A DNA stretch of 64,000 nt from Bacillota bacterium (GCA_023418475.1 JAEZZO010000072.1:1-64000); one strand, 5' to 3'. Numbered from the stretch's first letter, positions 1-9,421 are shown. Made by a program: numbers and translations. Notes: generated by a model not told the origin, from the letters alone.

Positions 1-11
1 GCTTTACTCAT
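1..11 (-). CDS. Start of an unidentified gene running off the left edge
   Basis: Read on the minus strand, positions 21-17 give GGAGG, followed five bases later by an ATG at 11-9 and codons for Met-Ser-Lys-Ala before the window ends. The ribosome binding site and start are convincing but the product cannot be named from four codons. The gene would be divergent from the two-component system at 430. Confidence 0.5.
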
Positions 12-30
12 TAGAACCTCCATATCCCCA

Positions 31-54
31 CTTTTCACACCACAGTGTGAAAAG
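31..54. promoter_or_regulatory. Perfect 10-bp inverted repeat, probable operator
   Basis: CTTTTCACAC and GTGTGAAAAG are separated by the four bases CACA, and a further half-site AAAAGTGTGA follows at about 59-68. The dyad lies about 20-45 bases upstream of the minus-strand start at 11 and has no U-run on either side, so it fits a repressor operator better than a terminator. The binding protein is unknown. Confidence 0.5.
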
Positions 55-157
55 TGTAAAAAGTGTGATATATGATTTTCTCATGGTTTATAAACGGAAA
101 CAAGGCACCGTTTTTTTATGCGCTTACAATAATTATTTATGCATATTCCGTATTATT

Positions 158-226
158 TCAACAAAAGTTGAATTATAGTTGAAGTATTGTTGAGGAACGT
201 AAGCTATCATGATTATGTTATATATT
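158..226 (+). promoter_or_regulatory. GTTGA direct repeats upstream of the two-component operon
   Basis: TCAACAAAAGTTGAA (158-172) leads into GTTGA at 167-171, 178-182 and 189-193, an exact 11-bp period on one face of the helix. A TATATT sequence at 221-226 could serve as a -10 element. OmpR-family regulators typically bind direct repeats spaced 10-11 bp, so autoregulation by the neighbouring response regulator is the natural inference. The same arrangement occurs at 2219-2243. Nothing else was recognised between 62 and 429. Confidence 0.5.
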
Positions 227-429
227 GTAATGATATGAAAAATGGAGACTTACAGGCAATGGGGCGAGGGCAAACCCATTTTGGAAGTACTTACCGGATT
301 TTCATCGATGGAATAGGGCTGGGCTGCATACTGTAACAATGTAGATAGGGTAATTAATGAAGAGGCTGGCATGGCTTATATTAATTTGTTATAATAATTA
401 CATAATAACCTAAAAAAGAGGTGATTTTT

Positions 430-1107
430 ATGTTTCGAATATTGGTTGTAGAGGATGATGTGGAGCTGAGACGATTATTTAGCCGGGTTCTCAGTCGAAA
501 TGGATATGAGCCGATCGAGGCGGCTGACGGTGCACAGGCATTGGAAATACTTGACACAGAAAAGGCTGATTTAATAATATCAGATATTATGATGCCAAGA
601 ATGGACGGTTTTGAACTAACGGCAACTCTCCGGGAAGCCGGTTATATACTTCCGGTATTAATGATTACGGCTGCCGGATCCTTTCATGACATGAAGAAAG
701 GTTTCTTATCAGGAACCGATGATTATATGGTTAAGCCGGTGAATGTTGATGAAATGGTGATCCGGGTTGGGGCATTGCTGCGCCGTGCGCAGATGATCAG
801 TGATAGAAAGCAGACGGTCGGGAGTACCGTATTAGATTACGATGCCATGACAGTAATAAGTGCGGATAATCAAACGATTTCACTGCCTCAGAAGGAATTT
901 CAGCTTTTATATAAGCTGCTTTCCGATATAGGGCATATTTTCACCAGGCAGCAGCTTATGGATGATATCTGGGGAATTGATACTGATACGGATTTGCATA
1001 CGGTGGAGGTTCATATAGGAAGACTTCGTGATAAATTAAGGGACAATCCGGATTTTGACATTGTAACAATGCGGGGGGTCGGCTATAAGGCGGTGAAACG
1101 GGGATGA
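430..1107 (+). CDS. OmpR/PhoB-family response regulator
   Basis: This is a two-domain DNA-binding response regulator of 225 residues. The receiver domain (about 1-115) has the acidic pocket E8-D9-D10, the phosphoacceptor D52 in SDIMMPRMDG and the conserved KP pair near 100. The C-terminal winged helix (about 128-225) carries the trans-activation loop and ends in TMRGVGYKAV, which is typical of the family. The start chosen is ATG 430 because GAGGTG at 419-424 is its ribosome binding site; an in-frame GTG at 421 lies inside that site. The stop overlaps the kinase start by four bases (ATGA), so the pair is translationally coupled. Likely targets are the 11-bp GTTGA repeats in front of this gene and of the DegV gene at 2324. 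Confidence 0.93.
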   Translation: MFRILVVEDDVELRRLFSRVLSRNGYEPIEAADGAQALEILDTEKADLIISDIMMPRMDGFELTATLREAGYILPVLMITAAGSFHDMKKGFLSGTDDYMVKPVNVDEMVIRVGALLRRAQMISDRKQTVGSTVLDYDAMTVISADNQTISLPQKEFQLLYKLLSDIGHIFTRQQLMDDIWGIDTDTDLHTVEVHIGRLRDKLRDNPDFDIVTMRGVGYKAVKRG

Positions 1108-2132
1108 AGAAGATCCAATTAAGATCCATGAAATGGTATTTTTCTATTACGGTTATACTAGCGGTTGCATTTACTATACTCTTTGCAGGTTTTGTAACGC
1201 ATATTTTTAATCTGCTTAAAATAACATGGCCATCCAATTTGGGCATAGTACTTCAGGTAGCTCTCTATTGTACCATTCTGGGTTTTCTGATTGAAATAAT
1301 ATTTAATAAAAGCATTATTACTCCCATTAAGAAGCTCAGTAAAGCATCCCGCGAAGTGGCAAAGGGAGATTTTACGATTGGCTTTGACGGAAAATCAGAA
1401 CTAATTGAGATGAAGGAGCTTTTTGATAATTTTCAGGTTATGGTAACCGAATTGGGTACCATAGAAGCACTTCGAAATGATTTTGTATCAAATGTATCAC
1501 ATGAGATTAAAACACCTATCAACGCTATTGAAGGATATGCCACTCTTTTGCAGGATAAGAACCAGACCGAGACGGAAAGGGATGAATGTGTTTTAAAGAT
1601 TATGTATAACACAAAACGTTTATCCAGTCTGGTGGGAAATATTCTGATGCTTTCTAAATTAGAGAGCCAGAACATTCCCTTTGAACGAACCACCTATGCT
1701 CTGGATGAGCAAATCCGGCAGACGATTGTTGCGCTGGAATCAAAATGGCATGAGAAAGAGATTGAATTTGATGTGGAGCTTGATAGTGTGAGATATACTG
1801 GAGTTGAAAATCTGATGTACCATGTATGGTCTAACTTATTGGATAATGCGATCAAATTCACTCCTAGACAGGGAATTGTTTCCATTCGGCTAAAAAGCAG
1901 TAATGAACAGATCATCTGCTCTATTGCAGATACCGGTATCGGTATGAATGTGGAGACGAAGGCACACATTTTTGATAAATTCTATCAGGGAGATGTATCG
2001 CATCAGTCCGAGGGAAATGGACTTGGTCTGGCGCTGGTAAAGCAAATTCTAGACATTAATAAAGGAACAATAGAAGTAGCCAGTGCAATTTCTGAAGGAG
2101 CCAAATTTATGATTAAACTTCCCTCCCCGTAA
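1104..2132 (+). CDS. Membrane sensor histidine kinase (HAMP, HisKA, HATPase)
   Basis: This 342-residue kinase is the partner of the preceding regulator. Two membrane segments (about 12-35 and 46-67) enclose only about ten extracytoplasmic residues, so it probably senses something within the membrane or through another protein. A HAMP linker follows (about 68-120). The HisKA box SNVSHEIKTPINA holds the phosphorylated His133. The ATPase domain shows LLDNAIKF (N box), DTGIGM (G1) and GNGLGLALV (G2). All catalytic motifs are intact. The short sensor loop resembles intramembrane-sensing kinases for envelope stress, but no ligand can be named. Confidence 0.92.
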   Translation: MKKIQLRSMKWYFSITVILAVAFTILFAGFVTHIFNLLKITWPSNLGIVLQVALYCTILGFLIEIIFNKSIITPIKKLSKASREVAKGDFTIGFDGKSELIEMKELFDNFQVMVTELGTIEALRNDFVSNVSHEIKTPINAIEGYATLLQDKNQTETERDECVLKIMYNTKRLSSLVGNILMLSKLESQNIPFERTTYALDEQIRQTIVALESKWHEKEIEFDVELDSVRYTGVENLMYHVWSNLLDNAIKFTPRQGIVSIRLKSSNEQIICSIADTGIGMNVETKAHIFDKFYQGDVSHQSEGNGLGLALVKQILDINKGTIEVASAISEGAKFMIKLPSP

Positions 2133-2218
2133 TAAATTAGCAGACGGATAATTGTTATACTCATGAAATAATTCTTATCCGACGTATCGCTCTCAATACT
2201 GGATAAATGAGAAGATTC

Positions 2219-2271
2219 TCAACAAAAGTTGAAACTGAGTTGAGGTTCGATTGATTATTATAGGTTATATT
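2219..2271 (+). promoter_or_regulatory. GTTGA repeat element and promoter region of the DegV block
   Basis: TCAACAAAAGTTGAA at 2219-2233 matches exactly the element at 158-172. GTTGA occurs at 2228-2232 and 2239-2243, again with 11-bp spacing, and TATATT at 2266-2271 is a plausible -10. This suggests direct control of the DegV cluster by the upstream response regulator. Confidence 0.5.
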
Positions 2272-2323
2272 GTAGAAAGAAAGTCAATTATAATTATATT
2301 TATTCAATCAAGGAGAGCCATAT

Positions 2324-3166
2324 ATGAATATTAAAATTACATCTGATAGCACCTGTGATTTATCACCGGAGCTTGTGGAGCAATATACAATTGGTGTTAT
2401 TCCAATAAAAATAGAAAAGGGAGAAGAAACATACCAGGATGGATTTGATATTTTTCCCGGTGATATTTTCAGACATGTGGATGCAGGGGGAGAGCTTTGC
2501 AAGACGGCAGCCATAAATCCGACTGAATATAAAGCATTTTTTGAGCAGTTTTCCTGTCATTACGATGCAGTCATTCATATTAATCTTGGGAGTGGGTTCT
2601 CAAGCTGTTATCAAAATGCCTGCCTGGCGGCAAAAGAATATGAAAATGTATTTGTAGTGGACTCCAAAAATCTATCATCCGGGCAAGGACTTGTCGTTAT
2701 GGAAGCGGCTATAAAAGCAAAAGCGGGCTGCTCTGCGAAAGATATCTTGGAACATTTAGCTTATATTGTACCAAGAGTACGAAGCAGTTTTCTCTTAAAT
2801 CGTCTGGATTATATGGTAAAGGGCGGACGCTGTACAATGGTTAAGGCATTAGGAGCCGATCTATTGAGATTAAAACCTTGTATAGAAGTAATTGACGGCA
2901 GAATGGTAGTGGGAAAAAAGTACCGGGGTTCTCTTCAAAGATGTCTGGTACAATATGTGGAAGAAAGACTATTCCATACGGACAATATTGCATCCCATAG
3001 AATTTTTATGACACATACAGATATAAATCCTGAGATACCGAAATCAGTAATCGATAAAGTGGCGAAAAAAGAGTTTTTTGATAATATATATGAAACGATA
3101 GCCGGCTGCGCGGTATCATGTCATTGCGGTCAGAATACACTTGGCATTTTATATATAGAAAAATAG
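2324..3166 (+). CDS. DegV family fatty-acid-binding protein
   Basis: The 280-residue product has the DegV signature SDSTCDLSPE at residues 6-15 and the second conserved loop GSGFSSCYQNA. DegV/FakB proteins bind one fatty acid and present it to the kinase FakA to form acyl phosphate for phospholipid synthesis. Length matches the family (about 280). AAGGAGAG precedes the ATG. The gene lies with a CDP-alcohol phosphatidyltransferase and a second DegV, which fits a lipid-handling role. No fakA is in the window. The bound acyl chain cannot be predicted from sequence alone. Confidence 0.88.
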   Translation: MNIKITSDSTCDLSPELVEQYTIGVIPIKIEKGEETYQDGFDIFPGDIFRHVDAGGELCKTAAINPTEYKAFFEQFSCHYDAVIHINLGSGFSSCYQNACLAAKEYENVFVVDSKNLSSGQGLVVMEAAIKAKAGCSAKDILEHLAYIVPRVRSSFLLNRLDYMVKGGRCTMVKALGADLLRLKPCIEVIDGRMVVGKKYRGSLQRCLVQYVEERLFHTDNIASHRIFMTHTDINPEIPKSVIDKVAKKEFFDNIYETIAGCAVSCHCGQNTLGILYIEK

Positions 3167-3281
3167 AAGAGAAAGTAAAAGAAAATCTCGTTTTAACGGA
3201 AAATTCGATAAGCAGGCAAATGCTTATTACAAGCCGGTTGCTCTGAACTTACGGGTATCAATAAGGTAGGAAGGTTACATA

Positions 3282-3839
3282 ATGAATATTAACAGGAAAG
3301 AATTGTTTTCAATCCCCAATTGTATGGGGTATTTCAGGTTGTTATTAATACCGGTTTTCTGTATCATTTATATAAATGCAGATTCTGTTACAGACTATTA
3401 TAAGGCGGCACTTGTTATACTGATTTCAGCAATTACTGATTTCTTAGATGGTAAGATAGCCAGGAAATTCAATATGATAACGGAACTTGGCAAGTTTATC
3501 GATCCTCTGGCAGATAAATTAACACATGGAGCAATTGCAATATGTCTTATGCAGCGCTACCGGAATATGAAATATCTGGTCCTTGTGATGGCCCTCAAGG
3601 AAGGGTTTATGGCAATTATGGGAATAATAAATCTAAGACATGGAAAAAAACTTGACGGAGCAAAAATGTTTGGAAAAATATGCACGACAACTCTGTTTTT
3701 TGTATTGCTTCTATTAGTATTTCTCCCTGCAATATCTGAAGTGACGGCTAATGTTATGATACTGATTGAAATAGTAGTAATGCTGATAACGTGGGCACTT
3801 TATGTACCGGTATTTGAGCGAATGAGGAAAGAACAATAA
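3282..3839 (+). CDS. CDP-alcohol phosphatidyltransferase (PgsA-like)
   Basis: This 185-residue integral membrane enzyme has the complete family motif DG-x2-AR-x8-G-x3-D-x3-D at D56-G57, A60-R61, G70, D74 and D78. The family transfers a phosphatidyl group from CDP-diacylglycerol to an alcohol; close relatives make phosphatidylglycerol phosphate. About five hydrophobic segments are visible. Its position between two DegV genes suggests a specialised lipid module rather than the housekeeping pgsA, and the acceptor alcohol is not certain. The ribosome binding site is GGAAGG, eight bases before the ATG. Confidence 0.85.
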   Translation: MNINRKELFSIPNCMGYFRLLLIPVFCIIYINADSVTDYYKAALVILISAITDFLDGKIARKFNMITELGKFIDPLADKLTHGAIAICLMQRYRNMKYLVLVMALKEGFMAIMGIINLRHGKKLDGAKMFGKICTTTLFFVLLLLVFLPAISEVTANVMILIEIVVMLITWALYVPVFERMRKEQ

Positions 3840-3877
3840 GATACTTTAAAAATCGACAGAAAAAGAGGCTAAAATAT

Positions 3878-4756
3878 ATGGAATATCAGATTATTAGTGA
3901 CAGCTCCTGCGATCTATCGTTGGAGTATGCGAAGGAAAACCATCTTGAGATTGTTCCGTTCTATGTATCTTTTGATGGTGAAAATTATTATAAGGAAGGA
4001 CTGGAGGTAAGTCATACTGAATTTTATAATAGAATGATAGAGGAGCATGCGATTCCCAAGACTTCTCTGCCTTCCATACAGGATTATGTTGACAGATTTA
4101 TAAAATATGCGCAAGCATTGGTACCGGTCATCTGTATTTGTATTACTTCAAAATTCAGCGGTTCCTATCAGGCCGCCAGCAATGCAAGAGACATTGTGCT
4201 CGAGAAATATCCGGAGGCTGTGATTACCGTAATTGATTCAATGGTTAATACCGTATTGCAGGGGTTATATGTGAAAGAGGCTCTTCGAATGCAGGCGGAT
4301 GGGGTTGGCTATTGGCAGGCGATTGAGCATCTTGAGCGAATTAAAATGACGGGCCGTATTATTTTTACGATTGATAATATGGAATACTTAAAAAAAGGAG
4401 GCCGTATCGGAAAGCTTTTATCCTTTGCCAGTGCGACTTTGTTGATAAAACCCTTAATTATCTTAAGAGAAGGGGAAATCTTTCCGGCCGGAATTACCAG
4501 AAGCCGCGAAAAGTCTAAGAAGAAATTAATTGGTATCGCACAGGAGCACTTTCAAAAGAAGGGCGAAGATCCGAAAGATTATTCCTTTGTTGTAGGAACA
4601 GGAATTGATTATCAGGAAGCTGAAATGTTTATTGAGATGATGAGTCATGATTTTCCCATTGAGAAGTCGATGATAGGCCGTATTGGTGTTACGATTGGAT
4701 CTCATACAGGACCCCATCCGATTGGAATTGCATTTGTTAAGAAATACGATGCATAA
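3878..4756 (+). CDS. DegV family protein, second copy
   Basis: This 292-residue DegV homologue begins EYQIISDSSCDLSLE and carries TSKFSGSYQAA, the serine-containing loop that contacts the carboxylate of the bound fatty acid. It diverges clearly from the copy at 2324, so the two probably prefer different acyl chains, as FakB1 and FakB2 do in Staphylococcus; that specificity is inference. It follows the phosphatidyltransferase by 38 bases with AAAGAGG as ribosome binding site, and a strong terminator closes the operon. Confidence 0.88.
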   Translation: MEYQIISDSSCDLSLEYAKENHLEIVPFYVSFDGENYYKEGLEVSHTEFYNRMIEEHAIPKTSLPSIQDYVDRFIKYAQALVPVICICITSKFSGSYQAASNARDIVLEKYPEAVITVIDSMVNTVLQGLYVKEALRMQADGVGYWQAIEHLERIKMTGRIIFTIDNMEYLKKGGRIGKLLSFASATLLIKPLIILREGEIFPAGITRSREKSKKKLIGIAQEHFQKKGEDPKDYSFVVGTGIDYQEAEMFIEMMSHDFPIEKSMIGRIGVTIGSHTGPHPIGIAFVKKYDA

Positions 4757-4779
4757 AAAGATAGATGCAACTTAATTAC

Positions 4780-4813
4780 AAAAACCGGCAGTCAATTCGG
4801 ACTGCCGGTTTTT
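4780..4813 (+). terminator. Rho-independent terminator of the DegV operon
   Basis: A perfect stem AAAACCGGCAGTC / GACTGCCGGTTTT with a short AATTCG-region loop is followed by further T residues. It sits 24 bases after the second DegV stop. Confidence 0.9.
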
Positions 4814-5025
4814 GCGAAAAATCAGATTGCCTCTGTACGTAAAAGGTGTATCATATAATTAAGAAACTATTTATCATAGAGTAATTCTGCATAGGAAGGT
4901 TTACACATAGCCTGACAATTAAGAATAATCTGGCCATTGTATAAAGTAGAACAGGAAATTGCATAACGTAAGAACACTAATTTACACGATGAGTAGGTTA
5001 CGCAATTGCGTATAGGGAGAGCCGC

Positions 5026-6798
5026 ATGAAGAAAGTAAAGGATCTGTCAATCAGGAGAAAGCTTTTTATGGGAATACTGATATTTTCTGTATTCCTGGTA
5101 ATTCTGGTAACCTCTGTTGCAAGTATTGTTACCTATCAGACTATGCGGAGGCAATTAATCTATAATCAGAGAATGAGCATACGATGGCTGCAGGATCGCC
5201 TTAATATTGAACTGGAAGGCTATTCGGATAAATTCTATCAATTTGAAGTGAATAAGAAAATCAAAAATGATATTTCTGCCTGGTGCGGCGATCCGCAGAA
5301 GATTAATTATACCGCGAAGCTGGATTTGATCTCTGCTTTAAATGAAACGATCAGTATGGACAAAAATATTAACTCAATGGAGATCTATAATTTCGCCCAG
5401 CAACAGGTATTGGTAGCCAAGCGTTCCGGTGCAGGGATGGAAGAAATCGGGGATAAGCTGGATGACTGGAAGAAAAGAGATCAAAAACTGCAGACGAATA
5501 TTATCTTTTCCAGAACGGAAAAAGAAATCATTGTATCTCATGAAATATTCAATTTTAGTGATAAAAAGCCCATGGTGCTGATCGCTATGCACCTCAGACC
5601 ATATGATATGGAAGGCATACTGGAAGACATTAAGACGACGAAGGACGAATCAATTCTCATTTTTAATGATGAGAATGAATTAATTCAGGCTGAATATGGC
5701 GCTGGAGTGCATTTAGAGAGCAGCACTCTTACAGAGGTTATTAAGCAGCTTGAGAAGGCTAAAGTACAGGAGACCTTTCTGGAGGGTCATTTTTATTTCT
5801 TTCGGGAGGTTGGACAGGGGAAGATGAAAATATTGATGACCGTACCAAACAGAACGATTGTAGCAGCCTTAGGCAATACGATTGTAGCAGGAATTCTTGT
5901 TGGACTGGTTGCCGTTATCGTGTCGGCCCTTGGTTCCATGCTATTCTCAAGAGCCTTTAGTAAACCGATTATAGATTTATCAGCACAAATGCGTATCATT
6001 ACAATCGATGATTATCCGGATATTGCCGTACAGGAGAGAAAGGATGAGATTGGTATCTTGCATGACAGCTTCAGTATCATGCTGGAGCGTAATAAAAAAC
6101 TGATTGAGCAGGAGTATCAGAGTAAGATTGAGAAGCGTGAGGCACAACTGAGAGCACTTCAGGCACAGATTAATCCTCATTTCATGTATAATACACTTCA
6201 GGTAATCGGTGGTATGGCACTCAAGAAAGAGTCTGCTAAGGTTTACAAGGTAACTACAGCCCTTGGGGATATTATGAGATATTCGCTTAACTTTTCGGAT
6301 GAGATGGTTTGTCTGAGGGAAGAGATACAGTATTTTCAGGCGTATCTTACCATTCAAAATGAACGTTTTGGAAATAAAATAAATCTGGAGGTTGATGTAC
6401 CGGAAGCCTTAGAGGACTGTATCATTCCGAAGCTTATCCTGCAGCCTCTTCTGGAAAACAGTATGGAGCATGGCTTATCGGACCGGGTGGGGCAATGGCT
6501 GATCCGCCTGAAAGGTGTGATACAAAACAAGGAGGATTTGCTGCTGACTCTGGAGGATAACGGAATAGGAATTAGTCCGCAGCGCCTGGAGCAAATTCGG
6601 GAAAGTCTGAAAAATGAAACAGAAAAAACAATGAAAGCAGGCTCCCATATCGGCTTATGCAATGTCAATACGCGAATAAGGCTTAAATTTTCAGAAGATA
6701 GATATGGAATTTCCATTGACAGTAAAGAGGGCGAGGGTACAACGGTAAAGGTACGAATAAAAGTAATCAGAAGGGATGACAGCAATGAGAAAATATAA
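5026..6798 (+). CDS. YesM-type sensor histidine kinase
   Basis: This 590-residue kinase belongs to the class that controls carbohydrate uptake with YesN-type regulators. One membrane segment (about 14-36), an extracellular sensor region (about 37-283), a second membrane segment (about 285-307), and HAMP plus coiled coil (about 308-375) precede the His_kinase domain. That domain contains QINPHFMYNTLQ with phosphorylated His385. The ATPase domain shows LLENSMEHG and EDNGIGI. It overlaps the regulator gene by 14 bases. The likely signal is an oligosaccharide, or a sugar-loaded binding protein, handled by the transporter downstream. Confidence 0.93.
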   Translation: MKKVKDLSIRRKLFMGILIFSVFLVILVTSVASIVTYQTMRRQLIYNQRMSIRWLQDRLNIELEGYSDKFYQFEVNKKIKNDISAWCGDPQKINYTAKLDLISALNETISMDKNINSMEIYNFAQQQVLVAKRSGAGMEEIGDKLDDWKKRDQKLQTNIIFSRTEKEIIVSHEIFNFSDKKPMVLIAMHLRPYDMEGILEDIKTTKDESILIFNDENELIQAEYGAGVHLESSTLTEVIKQLEKAKVQETFLEGHFYFFREVGQGKMKILMTVPNRTIVAALGNTIVAGILVGLVAVIVSALGSMLFSRAFSKPIIDLSAQMRIITIDDYPDIAVQERKDEIGILHDSFSIMLERNKKLIEQEYQSKIEKREAQLRALQAQINPHFMYNTLQVIGGMALKKESAKVYKVTTALGDIMRYSLNFSDEMVCLREEIQYFQAYLTIQNERFGNKINLEVDVPEALEDCIIPKLILQPLLENSMEHGLSDRVGQWLIRLKGVIQNKEDLLLTLEDNGIGISPQRLEQIRESLKNETEKTMKAGSHIGLCNVNTRIRLKFSEDRYGISIDSKEGEGTTVKVRIKVIRRDDSNEKI

Positions 6799-7894
6799 GG
6801 TAGTCATTGTAGATGATGAACCATGGACCAGGGAGGTAATTAAAGCATTAGGGGACTGGGAAGAGCTTGGACTGGAAGTGGTCGGAGAAGCCTCGGATGG
6901 GGAATACGGTTTAGAGCTCATACGGCAGACGGCTCCGGATATCATAATCACAGATGTAAAAATGCCTCACAGAAACGGAATTGATCTGATTGGAACGCTG
7001 CGGAGCGAAAAGAATAAGGCATTGGTTATTTTTGTCAGCGGATATGATGATTATTCTTATATCAGAAGTGCTTTAAAACTGGATGCGGTGGATTATCTGC
7101 TAAAGCCGGTGAAACAGGAAGAGCTAAATAAGCAGCTAAGCAGCTGTGTGGGACTTTTGGCGGAAAGAACGGATATCAGAATGGAAGGCAAGAACCTGGA
7201 GAGCGGTTTTCTGGATGTTTCCTGGGCCGGAGCCTATTACACCCTTCGGGATAATCTTTGTGATTCACTAAATTCATTGGATACGGCAATTATCTTGCAT
7301 AAATGTAATGAAATATATCAGCTAATTGTAAAAAATGCAGGAGAAAAGCCTACGAAGGGTACGATGATCTGTATTTATTATACTCTTATGAACACCCTGG
7401 AGCATTTCTTATTAAGTCGGGATCTTGTTCCCCGGGAGGTGTTCCAGGAGACAGGTACCTCTTTTGTATTCAGCAGTGACAGCTCGCTGGAGGAAATGAT
7501 ACAATTTATTCAGAAGCTATATTGTACAGCATCCGAACAGATGCAGGAATATAATCGCAGCCGTAACCGCCTTGATATACAGAAAATAAGAAAATATGTG
7601 GAAGATCATTATACGGAAGGTATTACACTGGAATTAACAGCGGCGATATTTTACGTAAGCAAGGAATATTTAAGTAAGGCTTTTAAAGCAGCGGTAGGGA
7701 AAGGCTTTACGGAATATCAGACCGCACTCCGGATGGAGAGGGCGAAGGAGTTGATAAAGGATTATAAGGTGCCGCTTAAAGAGGTCGGTGAGCTGGTGGG
7801 CTATATCGACCAGGCACATTTCTACAAAACCTTCAAGAGATATTATGGAAAAACACCTGGGGAGGTCAGAGGTTCAATAATTGACAATAAATAA
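6785..7894 (+). CDS. YesN-type response regulator with AraC DNA-binding domain
   Basis: The 369-residue product has a receiver domain (about 1-120, phosphoacceptor D57 in ITDVKMPHRNG) and two C-terminal AraC helix-turn-helix motifs (about 265-365, ending FKRYYGKTPGEVR). The start at 6785 is preferred to the in-frame ATG at 6776 because AAGGG at 6771-6775 is correctly spaced only for 6785. It overlaps the kinase gene. The expected target is the promoter of the binding-protein gene at 8017. Confidence 0.92.
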   Translation: MRKYKVVIVDDEPWTREVIKALGDWEELGLEVVGEASDGEYGLELIRQTAPDIIITDVKMPHRNGIDLIGTLRSEKNKALVIFVSGYDDYSYIRSALKLDAVDYLLKPVKQEELNKQLSSCVGLLAERTDIRMEGKNLESGFLDVSWAGAYYTLRDNLCDSLNSLDTAIILHKCNEIYQLIVKNAGEKPTKGTMICIYYTLMNTLEHFLLSRDLVPREVFQETGTSFVFSSDSSLEEMIQFIQKLYCTASEQMQEYNRSRNRLDIQKIRKYVEDHYTEGITLELTAAIFYVSKEYLSKAFKAAVGKGFTEYQTALRMERAKELIKDYKVPLKEVGELVGYIDQAHFYKTFKRYYGKTPGEVRGSIIDNK

Positions 7895-8016
7895 TACCTT
7901 ATTTTGAAAATGTAATTTGTGGTGTTTTAAGGTATGCTATAGTTACCGTTAAGAGAAGGAAAACGGCAGCGGCAGGAAAAACGCCGTATCAATTACATAA
8001 TGTAGGAGGGTATGTT

Positions 8017-9354
8017 ATGAAAAAGATTAAGAAACTAACAGCTTTAGTACTTGCGATGTGTCTGGCCTTGTCACTATCAGCATGCGCAGGTAAGAAAGAA
8101 CAGTCAGCGGCTACCAATGATAATGCAACAGCAAAACCGGAAGCGACAAGCCAGCCGGTAGCCACATCAAAGCCGAAGGAAGAGCCAAGGGAAGCAGAAT
8201 TAAATATTATGATGAGCTTTCCGCAGTATATGGACCAATGGGAGACTTATTGCAAGCAGTTCGAGGATAAAATGCTGGCAGAAGAGAACATTAAGGTAAA
8301 GGTTAATTTGGAGATGCCAAGCTCGGATCAGTATGAGAGTGTATTGCAGGCACGCCTTACCGGAGATGATGCACCGGATCTTTATACAATTCACAGCAAT
8401 AACCTGAAAACCTACCAGGAAGCCGGATATCTTGCGGATTTAAGCAAAGAAGCGCTGGCCGGTAAAATCTATGATAATGTGAAGGCAACCGTTACCGTAG
8501 ACGGAAAGCTTCTGGCGGTCCCGATTGAAAGTCAGGCATGGGGAGTTTTATATAATAAAGATATATTTGATAAATGTGGTTTAAAGGCGCCTGAAACGCT
8601 GGATGATTTAAAGAACATCTGCAAGGTACTGAAGGATAAAAGCTACACACCTTTCCTGTTAGCTTATCAGGAACAGTGGGTTCCGCAGCTGATGACTGCA
8701 CTTACCATCGGCGGTAAGGTATCCGGTGAGCTACCGGATTGGCTGGATCGTATGTATCAGGATAAGGGATCTTATTCTGAAATCAGTGATATTTTTGATG
8801 TAATAGACCTGATTATGAAAAATGGAACTGCCAGAGCAATGGAAGAGGGAAGCGAAGCAGGCAGTGCTGATTTTGCAAATGGTAAGGCTGCAATGTATGT
8901 GCAGGGAACCTGGGCATCTAATACGATTATGACAACAAACCCCGATATGAAGATGGGCGTGTTTGCCTTACCGGTTAACAATAATCCTGCCAGCACCTTA
9001 ATCAATCTTTCGACCTCAACCACACTTGGAGTTTACCCGGAGAGCAAGAACCTAGATATTGCACTTAAATTTGCAAACTATGTATTGGATGATAAGGATT
9101 CCTCTGCATTATTTAAATCCTGTTCGTTTAATCCGATCTCCAGTGTTCATAATTATGATACTTCCTCCTGGGTAAAGGAAGCGTATCAATATGTGGAAGC
9201 AGGCCGTTCTTATCAGGATTTGGTATTGCCGTCTTCTGTGACAGAAGAGCAGGGAATGCTGCTGCAGGAGCTTTATGCCGGCACAGTTACAAAAGAGGAC
9301 ATCATAAAGGATCTGGATGCTAAATTCAAGGAAGCAAATAAACTTAAAAAATAA
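8017..9354 (+). CDS. Sugar ABC transporter substrate-binding lipoprotein
   Basis: This 445-residue cluster-1 extracellular solute-binding protein has a basic N-terminus, a hydrophobic core and a lipobox ending at Cys23 (SLSAC), then a low-complexity Ala/Thr/Lys/Pro linker, so it is membrane-anchored outside the cell. The remainder shows the family features TGDDAPDLYT and GKAAMYVQGTWA. AGGAGG precedes the ATG. Two permeases follow. Substrate is not readable from sequence; the GH5 gene downstream points to a beta-linked oligosaccharide. Confidence 0.93.
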   Translation: MKKIKKLTALVLAMCLALSLSACAGKKEQSAATNDNATAKPEATSQPVATSKPKEEPREAELNIMMSFPQYMDQWETYCKQFEDKMLAEENIKVKVNLEMPSSDQYESVLQARLTGDDAPDLYTIHSNNLKTYQEAGYLADLSKEALAGKIYDNVKATVTVDGKLLAVPIESQAWGVLYNKDIFDKCGLKAPETLDDLKNICKVLKDKSYTPFLLAYQEQWVPQLMTALTIGGKVSGELPDWLDRMYQDKGSYSEISDIFDVIDLIMKNGTARAMEEGSEAGSADFANGKAAMYVQGTWASNTIMTTNPDMKMGVFALPVNNNPASTLINLSTSTTLGVYPESKNLDIALKFANYVLDDKDSSALFKSCSFNPISSVHNYDTSSWVKEAYQYVEAGRSYQDLVLPSSVTEEQGMLLQELYAGTVTKEDIIKDLDAKFKEANKLKK

Positions 9355-9367
9355 TACCGGCAAAAGG

Positions 9368-9396
9368 GAAGGGCGGGCTTTGGCCCGTCCTTTCTG
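9368..9396 (+). terminator. Intercistronic hairpin between binding protein and permease
   Basis: The stem AAGGGCGGGC / GCCCGTCCTT with a TTTG loop is followed by TTTCT. Its place inside the operon suggests partial termination or mRNA stabilisation that yields more binding protein than permease. A similar hairpin follows the other binding-protein gene at 49448. Confidence 0.7.
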
Positions 9397-9421
9397 CACA
9401 AAAAATAAGGAGTAAGTAGAA

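Noticed and set aside
240..330. c-di-GMP riboswitch suggested by GGGCAAACC-like sequence
   Set aside because: Only a short stretch matches; the second conserved half and the flanking stem are not recognisable.
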